DNA from: Campanula takesimana
Lineage: Eukaryota; Streptophyta; Magnoliopsida; Asterales; Campanulaceae
Direction: 5' to 3'
DNA: 64,000 nucleotides
Assembly: GCA_026119855.1 (NCBI GenBank)
Contig: JAOWBW010000322.1
Span: 806,001 to 870,000, forward strand
Shown: in pieces, positions 33,081 to 45,000 of the stretch
Position numbering within the stretch: position 1 is the stretch's first letter
Layout: the number at the start of each line of letters is the position of its first letter
Position numbers and translations under genes: made by a program
Notes under the pieces: model-generated
Databases searched by the model: none
The model's input: the letters and a program-made list of their open reading frames with translations, nothing else
Told to the model about the DNA's origin: nothing

Positions 33081-36000
33081 GCCAATTGAGGTTTAGTCAT
33101 TGCTAAATAATCCTTGTCAATTTCTCAAGAATTATCTATTAGATTTCTTAGAAATTTTCACTTCAAGGATTGTATCCGCTAAACCCATATCTCGTGACCT
33201 TTTCAAAATTTCAAAGAATTATATCTTAATTTGCTTAATGCAAATTCATTAGTTCTTCTTGAAATTTTAAATCCAAAGGTCTCATTTGCTAAACTTCTCT
33301 CAAGTTCAACATATTTTTGATAGATTTAATCAACATTATGACATAACCACACATGTCATATTTGATTAATCTACTTTCTTTCATGACAAAATCAACCTTT
33401 TGATGTCATTATCTTTGTGCTTGTTTCAAGTCATCTAGTGGCTTTACTAACTTGCACACTTTATTCTAGGTTTTACTTTGATCTATTTCATTCAAAGCAT
33501 CACTTTGATCTATTTCACTCAAAGTATCATTTGTTCATTTTCATGAACTTGACATCAATACTTGATTTTCAATTTTGTTTTTAATTTTCTTGGTTTTATA
33601 TATATTCAAAGTTATTGAATAATATATGACAACCATAATGAAACTCATAATTTACATACTCCACCATCATGTACCAAAATATCCATTTTGTTGATGTTGG
33701 ACTTTCTACTTTGCGAACTACCCCCACATTCACAAGTGTACGTAGGCCTATGTTTTCATACTTCATACGGAATTTACATTATTTTTTTGGGTAACCTATT
33801 CAATAGGTATTTATTTTCCATAGTAGACTTACCCCCACATCTTTGGGTTAGTCCTAAAATATTGTAATAATTCTATCATCGTTTTCATCAACACCATTTG
33901 ATAGTGGTTTACAAAGTGGATAATTTGTGTACAAGCACATATTATACACACACTATACTCATTAGTGTTTTATCCTTATTATCTTATTTTAAAGTTGTTT
34001 TTTAACCTCTCCATTCAATGAGACAAAACTTATTAATGATAACAATAACATTGTTATTATTACCATGTGTTTAAACAATCCATACATATCACAAAATATC
34101 ACTATGCTTATCATATGATGATGTAGTTCAACACACATGTCACATCTTGTTTGAATTCCTTTTTGAATGAAAAAATGTGATCCAACTAAAGAGACATATT
34201 CTCATTATTGGTCACCAACTCAACCAATCGAATCGGCTGATACAATTTCCATTTCATTCATTCAAAAATCATGATATCATCCTTGATGACATCTACCTCT
34301 GTCTCTCAAGACACAAGGAATATGTTTAACTTTTTCAAACAAGTTTTGCTTCTCATACAAGTTTGACTTTTCAAACAAGTTTGACTTTTGACCAAGTTTG
34401 ACAAACTTTGTCTTTGCCTTAAGCATTTCAATATGGTCCACCACATTTGCTTTCATCACAAGAAGTGTTACACAACTTCTTATATGAAGCTCTATTCTCT
34501 TTTCCAACACAAAGATGAATAACAAGCATCTCAACATTCATTTCAATTCATTAATGTTTGAATTGCTTCTTGAAATCTTTTCAAGTGAAAAGTAATTTTT
34601 CAATTATTTCCATAACTTGAAAATTTCACTTATCATCATCCATTCGACATGGATTTTATGAAAGACTATTTCAATTCTTTCATTGACTTTTTACGCTTTA
34701 TGGAGTTTACTATTTTAAAATCAAGAAACGGCCTACAATGAATTTCATTGCACCAACATTCTTGATTTTATTTTTATAGTCCAAAGACTCCAACAATTCT
34801 TTTGTATTTTTCCTTGGTACTATATACATCATATAACGAATTCGACCATCCGTTAAGCATATAGTTCCGACAAAAGAAATGCACATGATTTAACCGCACT
34901 CACGGCTTAAACAATCCGTCTCATTTCCACCAAATTTGTAGGATCTTCTTTAAGAAACCTTAATAAGTTCAAGGTAGTTAAGTAGAACATCTATTGTAGC
35001 CATCACTTAAAGTCGAGGTCAACAAAATTTTTTAACTTCTCACAATGGTGACCAAAATACTTGGAACACCCATATTTCATTGGAAATTATCTCCACGCAA
35101 GGAGCATTTTCCAAAACATTGGCTTTAATTTTCAACAATTAAACACCAAATCATAACTTTGTTGTTACAAATACAATTCTCTAACTTAATTAGAGAATTT
35201 TCCAAGAATAAATTGCTAATTCAATAAGAGAATTAACATAATTACATTCTCATTCTCATAATACACAATTTCTTAGAAGTCCTCCTTCTAAATATTGTGT
35301 CATTTTTCATCATCAACAACAATAGGATTTAACAACTTCCTTCAAGAAGTCCTATTGTTTTCATCTTTATGACATTAGTCACTTATTCACTATTAGGTTT
35401 TAACAACTTCTGAGAAGCCCTTATAGTTATAGTCTTTGTGACTTCACAACAATAGAATTCAACAACTTTTTTCAAGAAGCTCTATTGTTTTTATCTTTGT
35501 AACTTTTCTCACTATTTTACAATAATAGGTTTTAAAAACTTCTCTCAAGAAAACCTATTATCTTTGTCAACGCAACGTTAAAGACTTAATCTTCCAACGT
35601 TCTTAGTTCCAATGAACTTTTCAATCTCTTCACTATGATTCATACGAAACAAACCATAAGAGACATATCACAAGATGTATAACCACTTCATGAGGCATAT
35701 CCACAATTGTTTTATACAATTATTGTAACATAGTTGATGTCACGGAGCATCAATCTTTCCATCTTTGTTAATCTCATTAAACAGATATTAAAATTAGTGT
35801 TTTAGTTCACAAAAACTGCTCTGTTCCGAAATTTTTATCTTTACTTTCACATTATAAATTCCAATCGTCACCATTCAGAATCTTCTCCAATGAGTCGTGA
35901 ACATGCACAAAAACTTTCAGCCCAATCCAACGGTTAACGAAATGGAAAACGCTGTTTTACTACAGCTGGTCAAGAAAAATCTGTGTAATTTTTTTTTTGC

Positions 36001-36097
36001 TTTTTTTCCCATTGTTCCTCATCGTCTTTCATTCTTTCTCCCGTAGCCACCACGCCACAAGATTCATGTAATCTGCAATCCTTTCTCAACAAGTGAA
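33081..36097. other. Non-coding interior of the copia element
   Basis: About 3 kb of AT-rich sequence with no ORF over 90 codons and no recognisable gag, protease or integrase motif. Repeated variants of CAACTTCTTTCAAGAAG with CCTATTGTT occur at about 35335-35570, suggesting internal amplification of a 70-110 bp unit. Confidence 0.6.
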
Positions 36098-36100
36098 TTA

Positions 36101-36377
36101 GGTGGTATTTGATGTATTAAGCACTTAATGCTTGATGCTTAATAGATTGCAAGGTATATTTTGGAGGTAGGGTGCCTTTGATAACATTGAGATATAGATG
36201 TTGGAGGTTACATGAGGCTCTTAATGATTGAGAATCAAAATCATTGCTTAACTAAAAAGAGCCTCATGGAACTTTCAACATGCAGAGCTCAATGTTATCA
36301 AGGCACCTTACCTCCAAATTATACTTTTCAATTCATTAAGCATCAAGCATCAAGTGCTTAATACATCAAACACCACC
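36101..36377. mobile_element. Tourist (PIF/Harbinger)-like MITE
   Basis: A 277-bp fold-back. The left end GGTGGTATTTGATGTATTAA is inverted at the right as TTAATACATCAAACACCACC, and complementarity continues through much of the element. A TTA target duplication (36098-36100, 36378-36380) is the PIF/Harbinger hallmark. It sits 14 bp from the 5' LTR, where the PBS would be expected. Confidence 0.9.
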
Positions 36378-36390
36378 TTAGTCTTAAGAT

Positions 36391-37252
36391 TGTTGGATAA
36401 AATCTTGTAAATATCGAAAGGAAAACGATTACATATTGAAATACAATATACAACAATAATTGAAAGTATGAAAATAAACGTTACAACAGCATTTAGTCAC
36501 TTATATCCGAGTCGTGTAAAACAACACTCTCCTTAAGACTAATTCATCCCCCTCTCTATGAGTGCTTGAGGTTTAACATGCGTTAGTCTCCCAGGATAAA
36601 ACGGATTGACCGGATGCAACTTCGCACTTGAGCCTTCCGGCGAAATGAACTATGCTTGGACAAAATCATCATTCCAATTATTCTAGGAGACCAAAGGAAA
36701 AAGATGAGCAAATTGCAAGAGGGAGAGTAGAAGAATTGATGGAAAAATTTCTTTTTGTGTATGTTTTCTTTTTCATCTTTTTTTTTTCTTCCAAAAAAAA
36801 ACTTGTGGGTGTTTCTTTTATAGCTCAAAACCCCCTAAGGATTAATTCACCAATTAATCCATCTATTGATGATCAAGTTAATTTCAACAATTAACATTGT
36901 CATCAATAGTTTGCAAGTTACATTTGCAAGTCAATAATGGACATTAAGCTTAGAAGTAATTCTTGGAAATTAATCTTGAATTAAAAGAATTATAATTCAA
37001 TAAAAGTGGCAAAAACTATCAACTAGTTTTTCCATTATTTTCACATGTGAGACAAACTCACATTTCCAACTTCCATCCATTTATTTGAGGTATAATATTA
37101 TTATTATTCAATCTTCAAATAAAACAAATAAATATATCATTTTCATATTCTCACGGAGTAGAATATGAACCCAGAATAATCTTTGTCCAACGACAAACGA
37201 TTCTTGCATGGAAATATACACAATTTCCTTCACACAACACACTTTTCCAACA
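36391..37252 (-). repeat. 5' LTR of the eroded copia element
   Basis: TGTTGG...CCAACA termini and the same minus-strand TATA (near 36827-36837) as its partner. It is followed by the target duplication CTCGC. Confidence 0.9.
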
Positions 37253-37257
37253 CTCGC

Positions 37258-38290
37258 TAAATCTGTCTCAGGCGCATAATATCAGCTTTTGGTTTGAATT
37301 ACCACCCTTTTTTGTGTATCCTATGTTACAGAGGGATTGTAAATCGTGTGCCACTCCTAGAGTTTTGAGTAGGTATCAGGGTGTACCAATCGTTGTAAAA
37401 TAACTATGTAAATTTGGTTGTGTATATATTGGTTGTGTTTGACTAAAAAAATGTTTTGTTTTTTAAAAGCGTGACTTGTACAAACCAAAAATCAAGGGTA
37501 GCATTCTGAAAATTTTATCTATGAAAATTTTATCTTGAGGATAAAATAATTAAGAAAGTGATGACATTGACACCACCACATTGAGACGAGTACTAAAATA
37601 CTCCAATTTGATTACTATTTTTAAATGCAAATCTTTTGCCAAGTTTCTTTTTTTTCTTCTAAAAGTCTGGTATCAGATAATTTTCATCACGTTGTATTGA
37701 TCAATTGCCAAGTTTATTACATAGATTCCTAATCTATTACAAAATCCCTACTAGAGTCTACTCCCTCCGTCTGATAGATTTACCTTTTACCCAAATGAGT
37801 ATCCCGTTGAAAGCTTCATCCTTTCCTAAAATGGTAAAAAGTGTAGGCTCCACTAATCATACTCACTCATTTCTTCCTCTCATATATTTAAATTATGGGG
37901 CTCACTTGTCATACCCACTAACTTTCCTCTCTCACATATTTAAATTGTAGGCCCCACTTGTCATACCCACTAACTTCTTCCGTCTACACTCATTATTTTC
38001 CTTAATTTTTGTGCCATCACCAAAATGGTGAAGCTTCAAATGGGACGGAGCGAGTATTACCTTTTGCCAAGTTTCTGGATTGTCGTTTTATGCCTATTTT
38101 CTGGCATCACTGTTTGCATTTCTTGCCACCATTCAAGACAAAATTGAATAGACCAGTGTCATGTTGGTGTATAATTAGCAAAAATCAGTCTCTGTACTTA
38201 GCAATTTTGACCCCCCCTCCAATTTTCAACCTAAATTGGCTTGGCAAACCCTTTCTTATGTTTTGACCAAGCCCCACCAATTTCATTTTT
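37258..38290. other. Upstream region of the Pumilio gene
   Basis: AT-rich intergenic sequence with one Stowaway MITE (37761-38054). CT-rich sequence (TTCTCTCTCAGACACTCTC) at about 38300-38325 may mark the start region of Pumilio transcription. No TATA box stands out. Confidence 0.6.
37761..38054. mobile_element. Stowaway-like MITE
   Basis: The ends CTCCCTCCGTCTGATAG and GGGACGGAGCGAG are flanked by TA. The interior carries three tandem-like copies of a CCCACTTGTCATACCCACTAAC-type segment in variant form. Confidence 0.8.
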
Positions 38291-38299
38291 CATACCCTT

Positions 38300-39025
38300 T
38301 CTCTCTCAGACACTCTCTCTCTGTTATTGCTCTATTATGGGAATCTAGGGTTTTGAAGAACTGAATATCCAGTTGTTGATGATAGATAGTATCAGGTAAG
38401 AATCTTTGTCCTTTTCTTGAATTCATTGTGCAAGTTTTAGCTAGGGCTCTTAAAAACAGGGGTTTCAATCATGGGTTATATTCAAATTTGAATCTTTTTG
38501 TGTTTATGGGTGTGTTCACATATGATTTTATTTTTGATTAGGAGAAGGATGAAAGAAAATTGTTGCTGTTTTTGAAGCTTTAGGTTGGCATAGGTTGCTG
38601 AAGAGTAAAGAGAAGTTTTTTAGTCAACTAAGTGAAATTTCTTTATTGGGAGTAGTAGAGGAATTCATATTATCATGGGTGCGATATATATGGAAATTGA
38701 AGCGAAATTTGTATGATTTGACGTTATTTTCAATACCCTACGCTGCGATTCGCCATTCATTGTTTATGGAAATTTTTCATATAATTACTCGGTTCTGATT
38801 GCATTTTAGTGTACTAAGACAACTTTGAAATGGAATTGTGGGAAAAAAATGCATTCTTCAGTAACTGCATTTTTACTAGCTTCACTTCAATAGTTCCCAC
38901 TAGTTTCCCCCCCCCCCCCCCCAATATTCTTGCATTTTGGTTATATTCTATTTGCCTATAGTAGTGGCAGTTTGGGGCGCGGTTGTTAATTAGACGACTT
39001 TCAACAAATCATTTGATATTTGCAG
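38300..39025 (+). other. 5' UTR exon and leader intron of Pumilio
   Basis: A leader exon ending ATCAG at 38395 is followed by GTAAGAATC. An acceptor ATTTGCAG ends at 39025, 27 bp before the ATG. The leader intron (38396-39025) contains a C16 run at 38907-38922. Confidence 0.65.
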
Positions 39026-39052
39026 TGGTACTGTTTAGAGTAAATTCATTGA

Positions 39053-42000
39053 ATGGCAACTGAAAGCCTCATAAGGATTCAAGAAGCAGGAGGCAAATGG
39101 CCCTCACACAAGGAGATATCTACGTATGGACAATTGTCTGCCAATATGGCCATTGAGGAATTGGGATTACTTTTAAAGGGCCAACGATTTCAAGGGCATG
39201 GGAGTAATTTTCTCCCTAACCGAAGCGGAAGTGCTCCGCCTAGTATGGAAGGCTCATTTGCTGCCATTGAAAACCTTATGCTTCAGAGAGACTTAACTTC
39301 AGATTCTAGCTTGTCTAGTCTAAGTAGTGCTGTTGGAATTTTTGATTCTGAAGAGCAACTTCGTGCTGATCCGTCTTATTTTGCGTACTACTGTTCTAAT
39401 GTCAATTTGAATCCTAGACTTCCTCCACCGCTGACCTCGTCAGAAAATCGTCGTCTGGGTCGCCACGTAGGCGGTACAACCGGCAATATTTGGAAATTGA
39501 CATCTTTTGATGACTCTGGCAATAGTTCTTTGCGTCTCGCTTGTACTAATCTTTCAACACACAAAGAAGAGTCCGAAGATGATAAATCACCAAAGCGAGT
39601 TGCTGATGATTACAAAGATCGAAGCAGTGGGTTTCGGTCTGGGCCAGAAGCTTTGTCGGGTCAAGTCAAAAGTTCAGTTGAAATTGTACAGGTAAATGCT
39701 TCATATAATGATCATGAACAAAATTGGGACATGTTTTTTTTTTTTTTACTTAAGCCTGCAAGTTCTCTCAAATATCCCCTTGTTTCTCCAATGGTTGGAT
39801 TTTTCCTTATTTTTTCTAGATTTAATGCTGTTCCCACTTCCGACTCGTCTAATATTTGGTGCTTACTAATTATCTTTTGGCCTATTTGATTAGCGTACTT
39901 CCATTTCTCCTACAACTATTCCAAACATACTAAATATCTGACAGACGTCCTCGCTAAGGCCAGATCGACATTTGTGTAGTGAACAGTGGCGGAGCCAGAC
40001 TTTGGTCAAACCGGGGCAAATTTATTTTGAATATGAAATATTATAATTTAATACCTAAATTTAGTTCAAATGGGGCATAATGTTAATGTAGTGTTAATTT
40101 TTCGTAGTATAAAGGGGGCCAAAAAATTAACTTTAAAGAAGAAAAGCACTATTTTAAAAACTGTGTATTGTTAAATTAGTGGATTTCAAAAACTAAAGGG
40201 GGAAATTGCCCCCTTTACGTGGCTTTGGATCCACCAAAGGTAGTGAAAAGAAACAATGTTGGACTATAGCGAAATGGGAAAACCAAACTTCATAATGCGT
40301 GTCAATAGTTGCCAAGGGCTCCCTTTATGCTAATCAAGTAGGTCATTTTCCATTTCTTGTTCGACTTGAGAAAGCTAGTTAATTTTTCGAAAGGAGAAAA
40401 TGTCACAGCAATGATACTGAAGTTACATGTGTACATACTGCCTTATTCGTGTTAATTTATGTAAAAAGGCAGTTGCTAATTGTATTTTTCACAGGAAAAT
40501 TTTCATCAAGCTCCGTCACCTAATCAGTCTCGCACCTATAGTCATGAATTGGTGGAGGAAGGAACTGTTAGCTCCTTCCATGACCCTTCTGATAGTGCAT
40601 CAAATCATATTAGTTCTCCGGTCAGTGCAGATGATATGGGGCAATCATTGCACACTGACCCCACAACTGCACCCATTTCAAGCTCATCATCTCTAGATGG
40701 TAGAGGTGATACACCTTCCAAGCCACCTCTTTACCGAAGAAGTTCAAACAAGCAAGATGCTCATGTGGAGGTTGATAGTTCAGTTAGTGGTCTCACTGAT
40801 GCAGATGTTATTAATATAGAATCTGGAATAATGGGTATTAAACTATCCAGCATTCGGAAATCGGAAAGTCATAAAAATCAAAGGGAACGACAACAATACC
40901 GTCAGAATAATGTGTTGCAAGAGCAGGTATACCAGCAGCTAAGCAATACTATTCAAGTTCAGCCAGCTGATTCCCAAATGATTTCACAAGGGTTAGCCCC
41001 CACGTATATTGGCATGAACTTTCATCTTGGGCCCACCAACTTTTCCGTTGACGGACTTGTCCCTCCTCTCTATGCTGCGACCGCAGCTTATATGACCACA
41101 CCAAATGCATATTACCCTAATATACAGCCATCTGCCTACTTTCCTCCGCAGTATGGTCTAGGTGGATATGGTATTAACCCAACAGCTCTTTCCCCATTTG
41201 TAGCTGCTGGATACCTTCCTGGTGGGCCCGTTCCAGTGTCTTTTGATACCAGTACAGGTCAAACCTCTGGTCAAACTTCTAGTGTTCCATCACCAGGGCA
41301 TTTTGGGTTTCCTGTGCAGCCTTCCTTTGTTGATCCTCTTCATACACCGCATTTCCAACACCATTTTGGTGAGACCTATTCTGTTTCCGGTCAGTTTGAC
41401 TTTTCAACAGCTAGAGATGTTGCTCCGGGCAACCAGAGGATAGGTCGAGAGCATGCTGTTTTTTCAGATGAGCTGAAATTCCAGCATCAGGGAATTGTGG
41501 GCCATGGTAATCTGCAACCGAGGGGTGTGGGTAGCATGAATTCGTTCTACTATCCGAGCCCCACAAACATGGGCATTTTGCAATTTCCGACCTCGGGATT
41601 TTCTAGTCCTTCTATACCTGGGTCTCCAGTAGGTGGAAGAAGTGACTTGAGGTTTTCCCCAAGGGCAGTTAGAAGTGGTGGAATGTATCCGGGTTGGCAA
41701 GGACAAGGGGGGCACGTGGGTTATGATGATGTCAAAGCCTTTTCTTTTCTTGACGAGTTGAAATCTAGTAAGGGTCGTAGGTTTGAGCTATCTGACATTG
41801 CTGGACATATTGTCGAGTTCAGGTAAGTCCAACAATGGGATTGCTGTTTGGTAGTTTTACATTTTATCTTATACTCTCTCTGTCACATTAAATGATGCAC
41901 TTCTGTTTTTAGGCACGGGGATTAAGAAAATGTGTAAATGTTGTGGGTTTGAAAAGTGAAGTAGCATAGAGAAGGTGGGTAGGGCATAGTAAGTGGATAG

Positions 42001-45000
42001 TTGTTGTGAGTATGCAAGTGGGTCCATTGAATAAAGAAGTATTTTAAAGTTTTCTTTATGGGAAAGTGCATTTTTTAGCGGGACACCAATTTGGTGGAAC
42101 AGAGGTTTTGGAAAATAATCAAGTGTGAATTTGTAACTTCAGTGCGGATCAACATGGGAGTCGATTCATTCAGCAGAAGTTGGAGAACTGTAGCGCGGAG
42201 GAGAAGGCATCTGTTTTTAAGGAAGTTCTACCTCATGCTTCCAAACTGATGACAGATGTATTTGGTAACTATGTTATTCAAAAGGTTAGGAAATAAATAT
42301 GATGGTGTAGATTCCACTTTCTTTTAGTTATGTATCTTATTTCTTGTCTTTTGTGTATTGCAGTTTTTTGAGTATGGAAGTAGTGAGCAGAGAAAGGAGC
42401 TTGGGGATCAACTTCAAGGTCAAATATTGCCTCTGAGTCTGCAGATGTATGGGTGTCGTGTAATTCAAAAGGTACACTACAGTACATACAATTATAGTTG
42501 ATTTTGCTTCTTTTCCAGTGTGGTAATTTGATGAATATATGGGCCTTCTTTACAGTGACAATAGTAATTTACTATGTTTGCAACTCCATCCATATTATTT
42601 AAAATTGCGAAAAAACCTCGGTGCACAGGAATTAAGAACAAGCGTATAATATTAAGGTGTTGTGAGTATGATAAGTGGGGTAGGGAGTAAAGTGATAGTT
42701 AGTATGCGCCCCACATATTAAAAAACATTACTCTCTCCATTCCTTAGTATAGATTTTTTTTTTCACACGGACTAAGGCAAGTATAAATGTAGTATGATAA
42801 TCCTATTTATACTAATACTTTGCTTTCTAATTAAAGTTAGACTTTTTAAGTTAAGTTGTGACTTTTGATTACGATTTTTGCCTCATTTTCAACTGGACAT
42901 TAAATAGACCAATATGGGGGAGTGTAATATGTAATTAATGTACTGTTAATTTGTATAGACAAAAGAAAAAGTGGCTAAAATGACATATTTTGAAACAAAT
43001 TTGACAACCTAAAATGACTTATATTTAGGAACAACGGGAGTATAAAGTTACCATTTTGGGCTTGTGCAATTATAAGTGGGACACCTACAATGGAAATTTT
43101 GCAATTTGAAATGGGACAGAGGAGTATTTGCTTAATTGGCACTCTTACCACCATTATCAATCTCAACGTGTCTGAAGCTGATGACTACTTCACTTTCCTC
43201 CTGTTATTGAATAATTTTGGCTGTTATCCATATGATGACGGGGATTCTAATTTATTTATCTATTTAATTATTTTTAATTTTTTGTTGATGTATTTGCTTT
43301 AGGCCCTTGATGTTATTGAGCTAGAACAAAAAATAAAGCTAGTGCATGAGCTTGATGGGCATGTTTTGAGATGTGTTCGAGATCAGAATGGGAATCATGT
43401 AATACAAAAGTGTATAGAGTGTATCCCAACCGAGAAAATCAAATTTGTTATTTCTTCTTTCCGTGGTCAAGTTGCAACCCTATCAATGCATCCTTATGGT
43501 TGTCGGGTCATCCAGGTACTAATTTGACAACTTTTCATGGCTATGATTCTATTTAAAATTCCTCAGTTCCTGTCTTTGGGTTTCTCTAATTGCACTTACA
43601 AAGTGCTTTATGCTTTTGGGCTCCTAATAGAGGGTATTAGAGCACTCGACGGATGAATTGCAAAGCCAATTTCTAGTGGATGAGATCTTGGAGTCTGTTT
43701 GTACCCTTGCGCAGGACCAGTATGGTAATTATGTCACTCAGGTTGGTGCTTTCTGCTTATGCCTACTTAAAATTTAATGGATTATATCGAATTTATTGTT
43801 CCTAGAATATTTCCAGTACTGTCCATCCCAAAATAAATGTATACTGCCTCCGCCCCAAAATAAATGTTGCACCTTTATTTTTTTGGTCAATTTGATTGAA
43901 CTTTGACAAAAAGTTGTGAAATTTGATATCTTCATGTTATTGTAAAAATAGTTATTGATGCACCAATAGATACAGTATCAATAACTATTTTTGTAGTTTC
44001 ATGGAGATAGTAATTTCTCATAAATTGTTGGTCAAAGTTCAATCAAGTTGACCAAAAAATCAATGTTCAACATTTTTACTTGGACCAAGGGAGTACTAGT
44101 TAAGCCTAATTCTTGCCGTGTGTTCTTACATTTCCCCTTCTTTTTATCTGTAAAGTTTCTCTATCAACATACCTGTGTATGCATGCTTCTTCACGAGGCA
44201 CATAAACCAATAGAAGTATACTTGGTATTTTAAAATGAAACTTGCGAGACTCCTTAACGAGTTTCTTTCACTTTTGGCCAAGGAGAATCTGTTGCACTTG
44301 CAAGAACTTGTTCGTACCTCATATAATTATGAGATTTGACCGTATAATGTTTGTAAGAAGAATATAACTATAGGGGAGATGAAGTGCTGAAACTTTATGG
44401 TTTACTCCCTCCGTCATATAATAAATGTCACCACTTTCCTTTTTTGCCTGCCCCCATTTCTAAGTAAGGAAAGTATTTTAGTGCAATTTCACCATTGTCC
44501 AAGCAATGCGCAAATAAGCAAAGCACATTTCTTAGAAACGTTGACAAGTCAAATGCGACATTTATTATGGAACCGAGGGAGTATGTTTTAGCTGATCACA
44601 GAGATTCAGTGTCATTATTTTCTCTCTCAAGCTTGTTTCTAATGCGCTCATTGACTGTGTTGCTTGCAGCATGTGCTGGAGAGGGGAATGCCTCATGAAA
44701 GAAACCAAATTATCTGCAAGTTGGCGGGACGTATCGTGCAACTGAGCCAGCATAAATTTGCATCAAACGTTATTGAGAAATGTTTGGAATATGGTGATTC
44801 TTCCACAAGGGACATCCTGATCGGGGAGATTGTGGGGAATAGCGATGGAAATGATAATATATTGGTAATTTACACAAAATCTTATTGACATCTTTTTTTT
44901 TTGTCTTTCCTTTTCAGTTTTACGTGAAAATAATTTGGACTATACTAATTCTTGGACAATTTTATCATTTGCTAACGAATGTTAGATCACTCCCGTGCTG

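Larger units (their letters stand above)
31017..37252 (-). mobile_element. Ty1/copia retrotransposon with eroded interior
   Basis: Two 862-bp LTRs and a perfect 5-bp target duplication CTCGC (31012-31016 and 37253-37257) bound a 6.2-kb element. A purine tract read on the minus strand (CATGTGGGGGAT/TGTTGG at 31879-31890) and an inverted TATA inside the LTR set minus orientation. The only readable coding relic is a pol fragment at 32877-33080. No PBS is recognisable next to the right LTR. The element was probably moved by enzymes from elsewhere. Confidence 0.9.

Noticed and set aside
36652..36894. ORF duplicated at 31278 and 36652
   Set aside because: It lies in both LTRs of the same copia element and reads through T-rich LTR sequence; no protein family was recognised.
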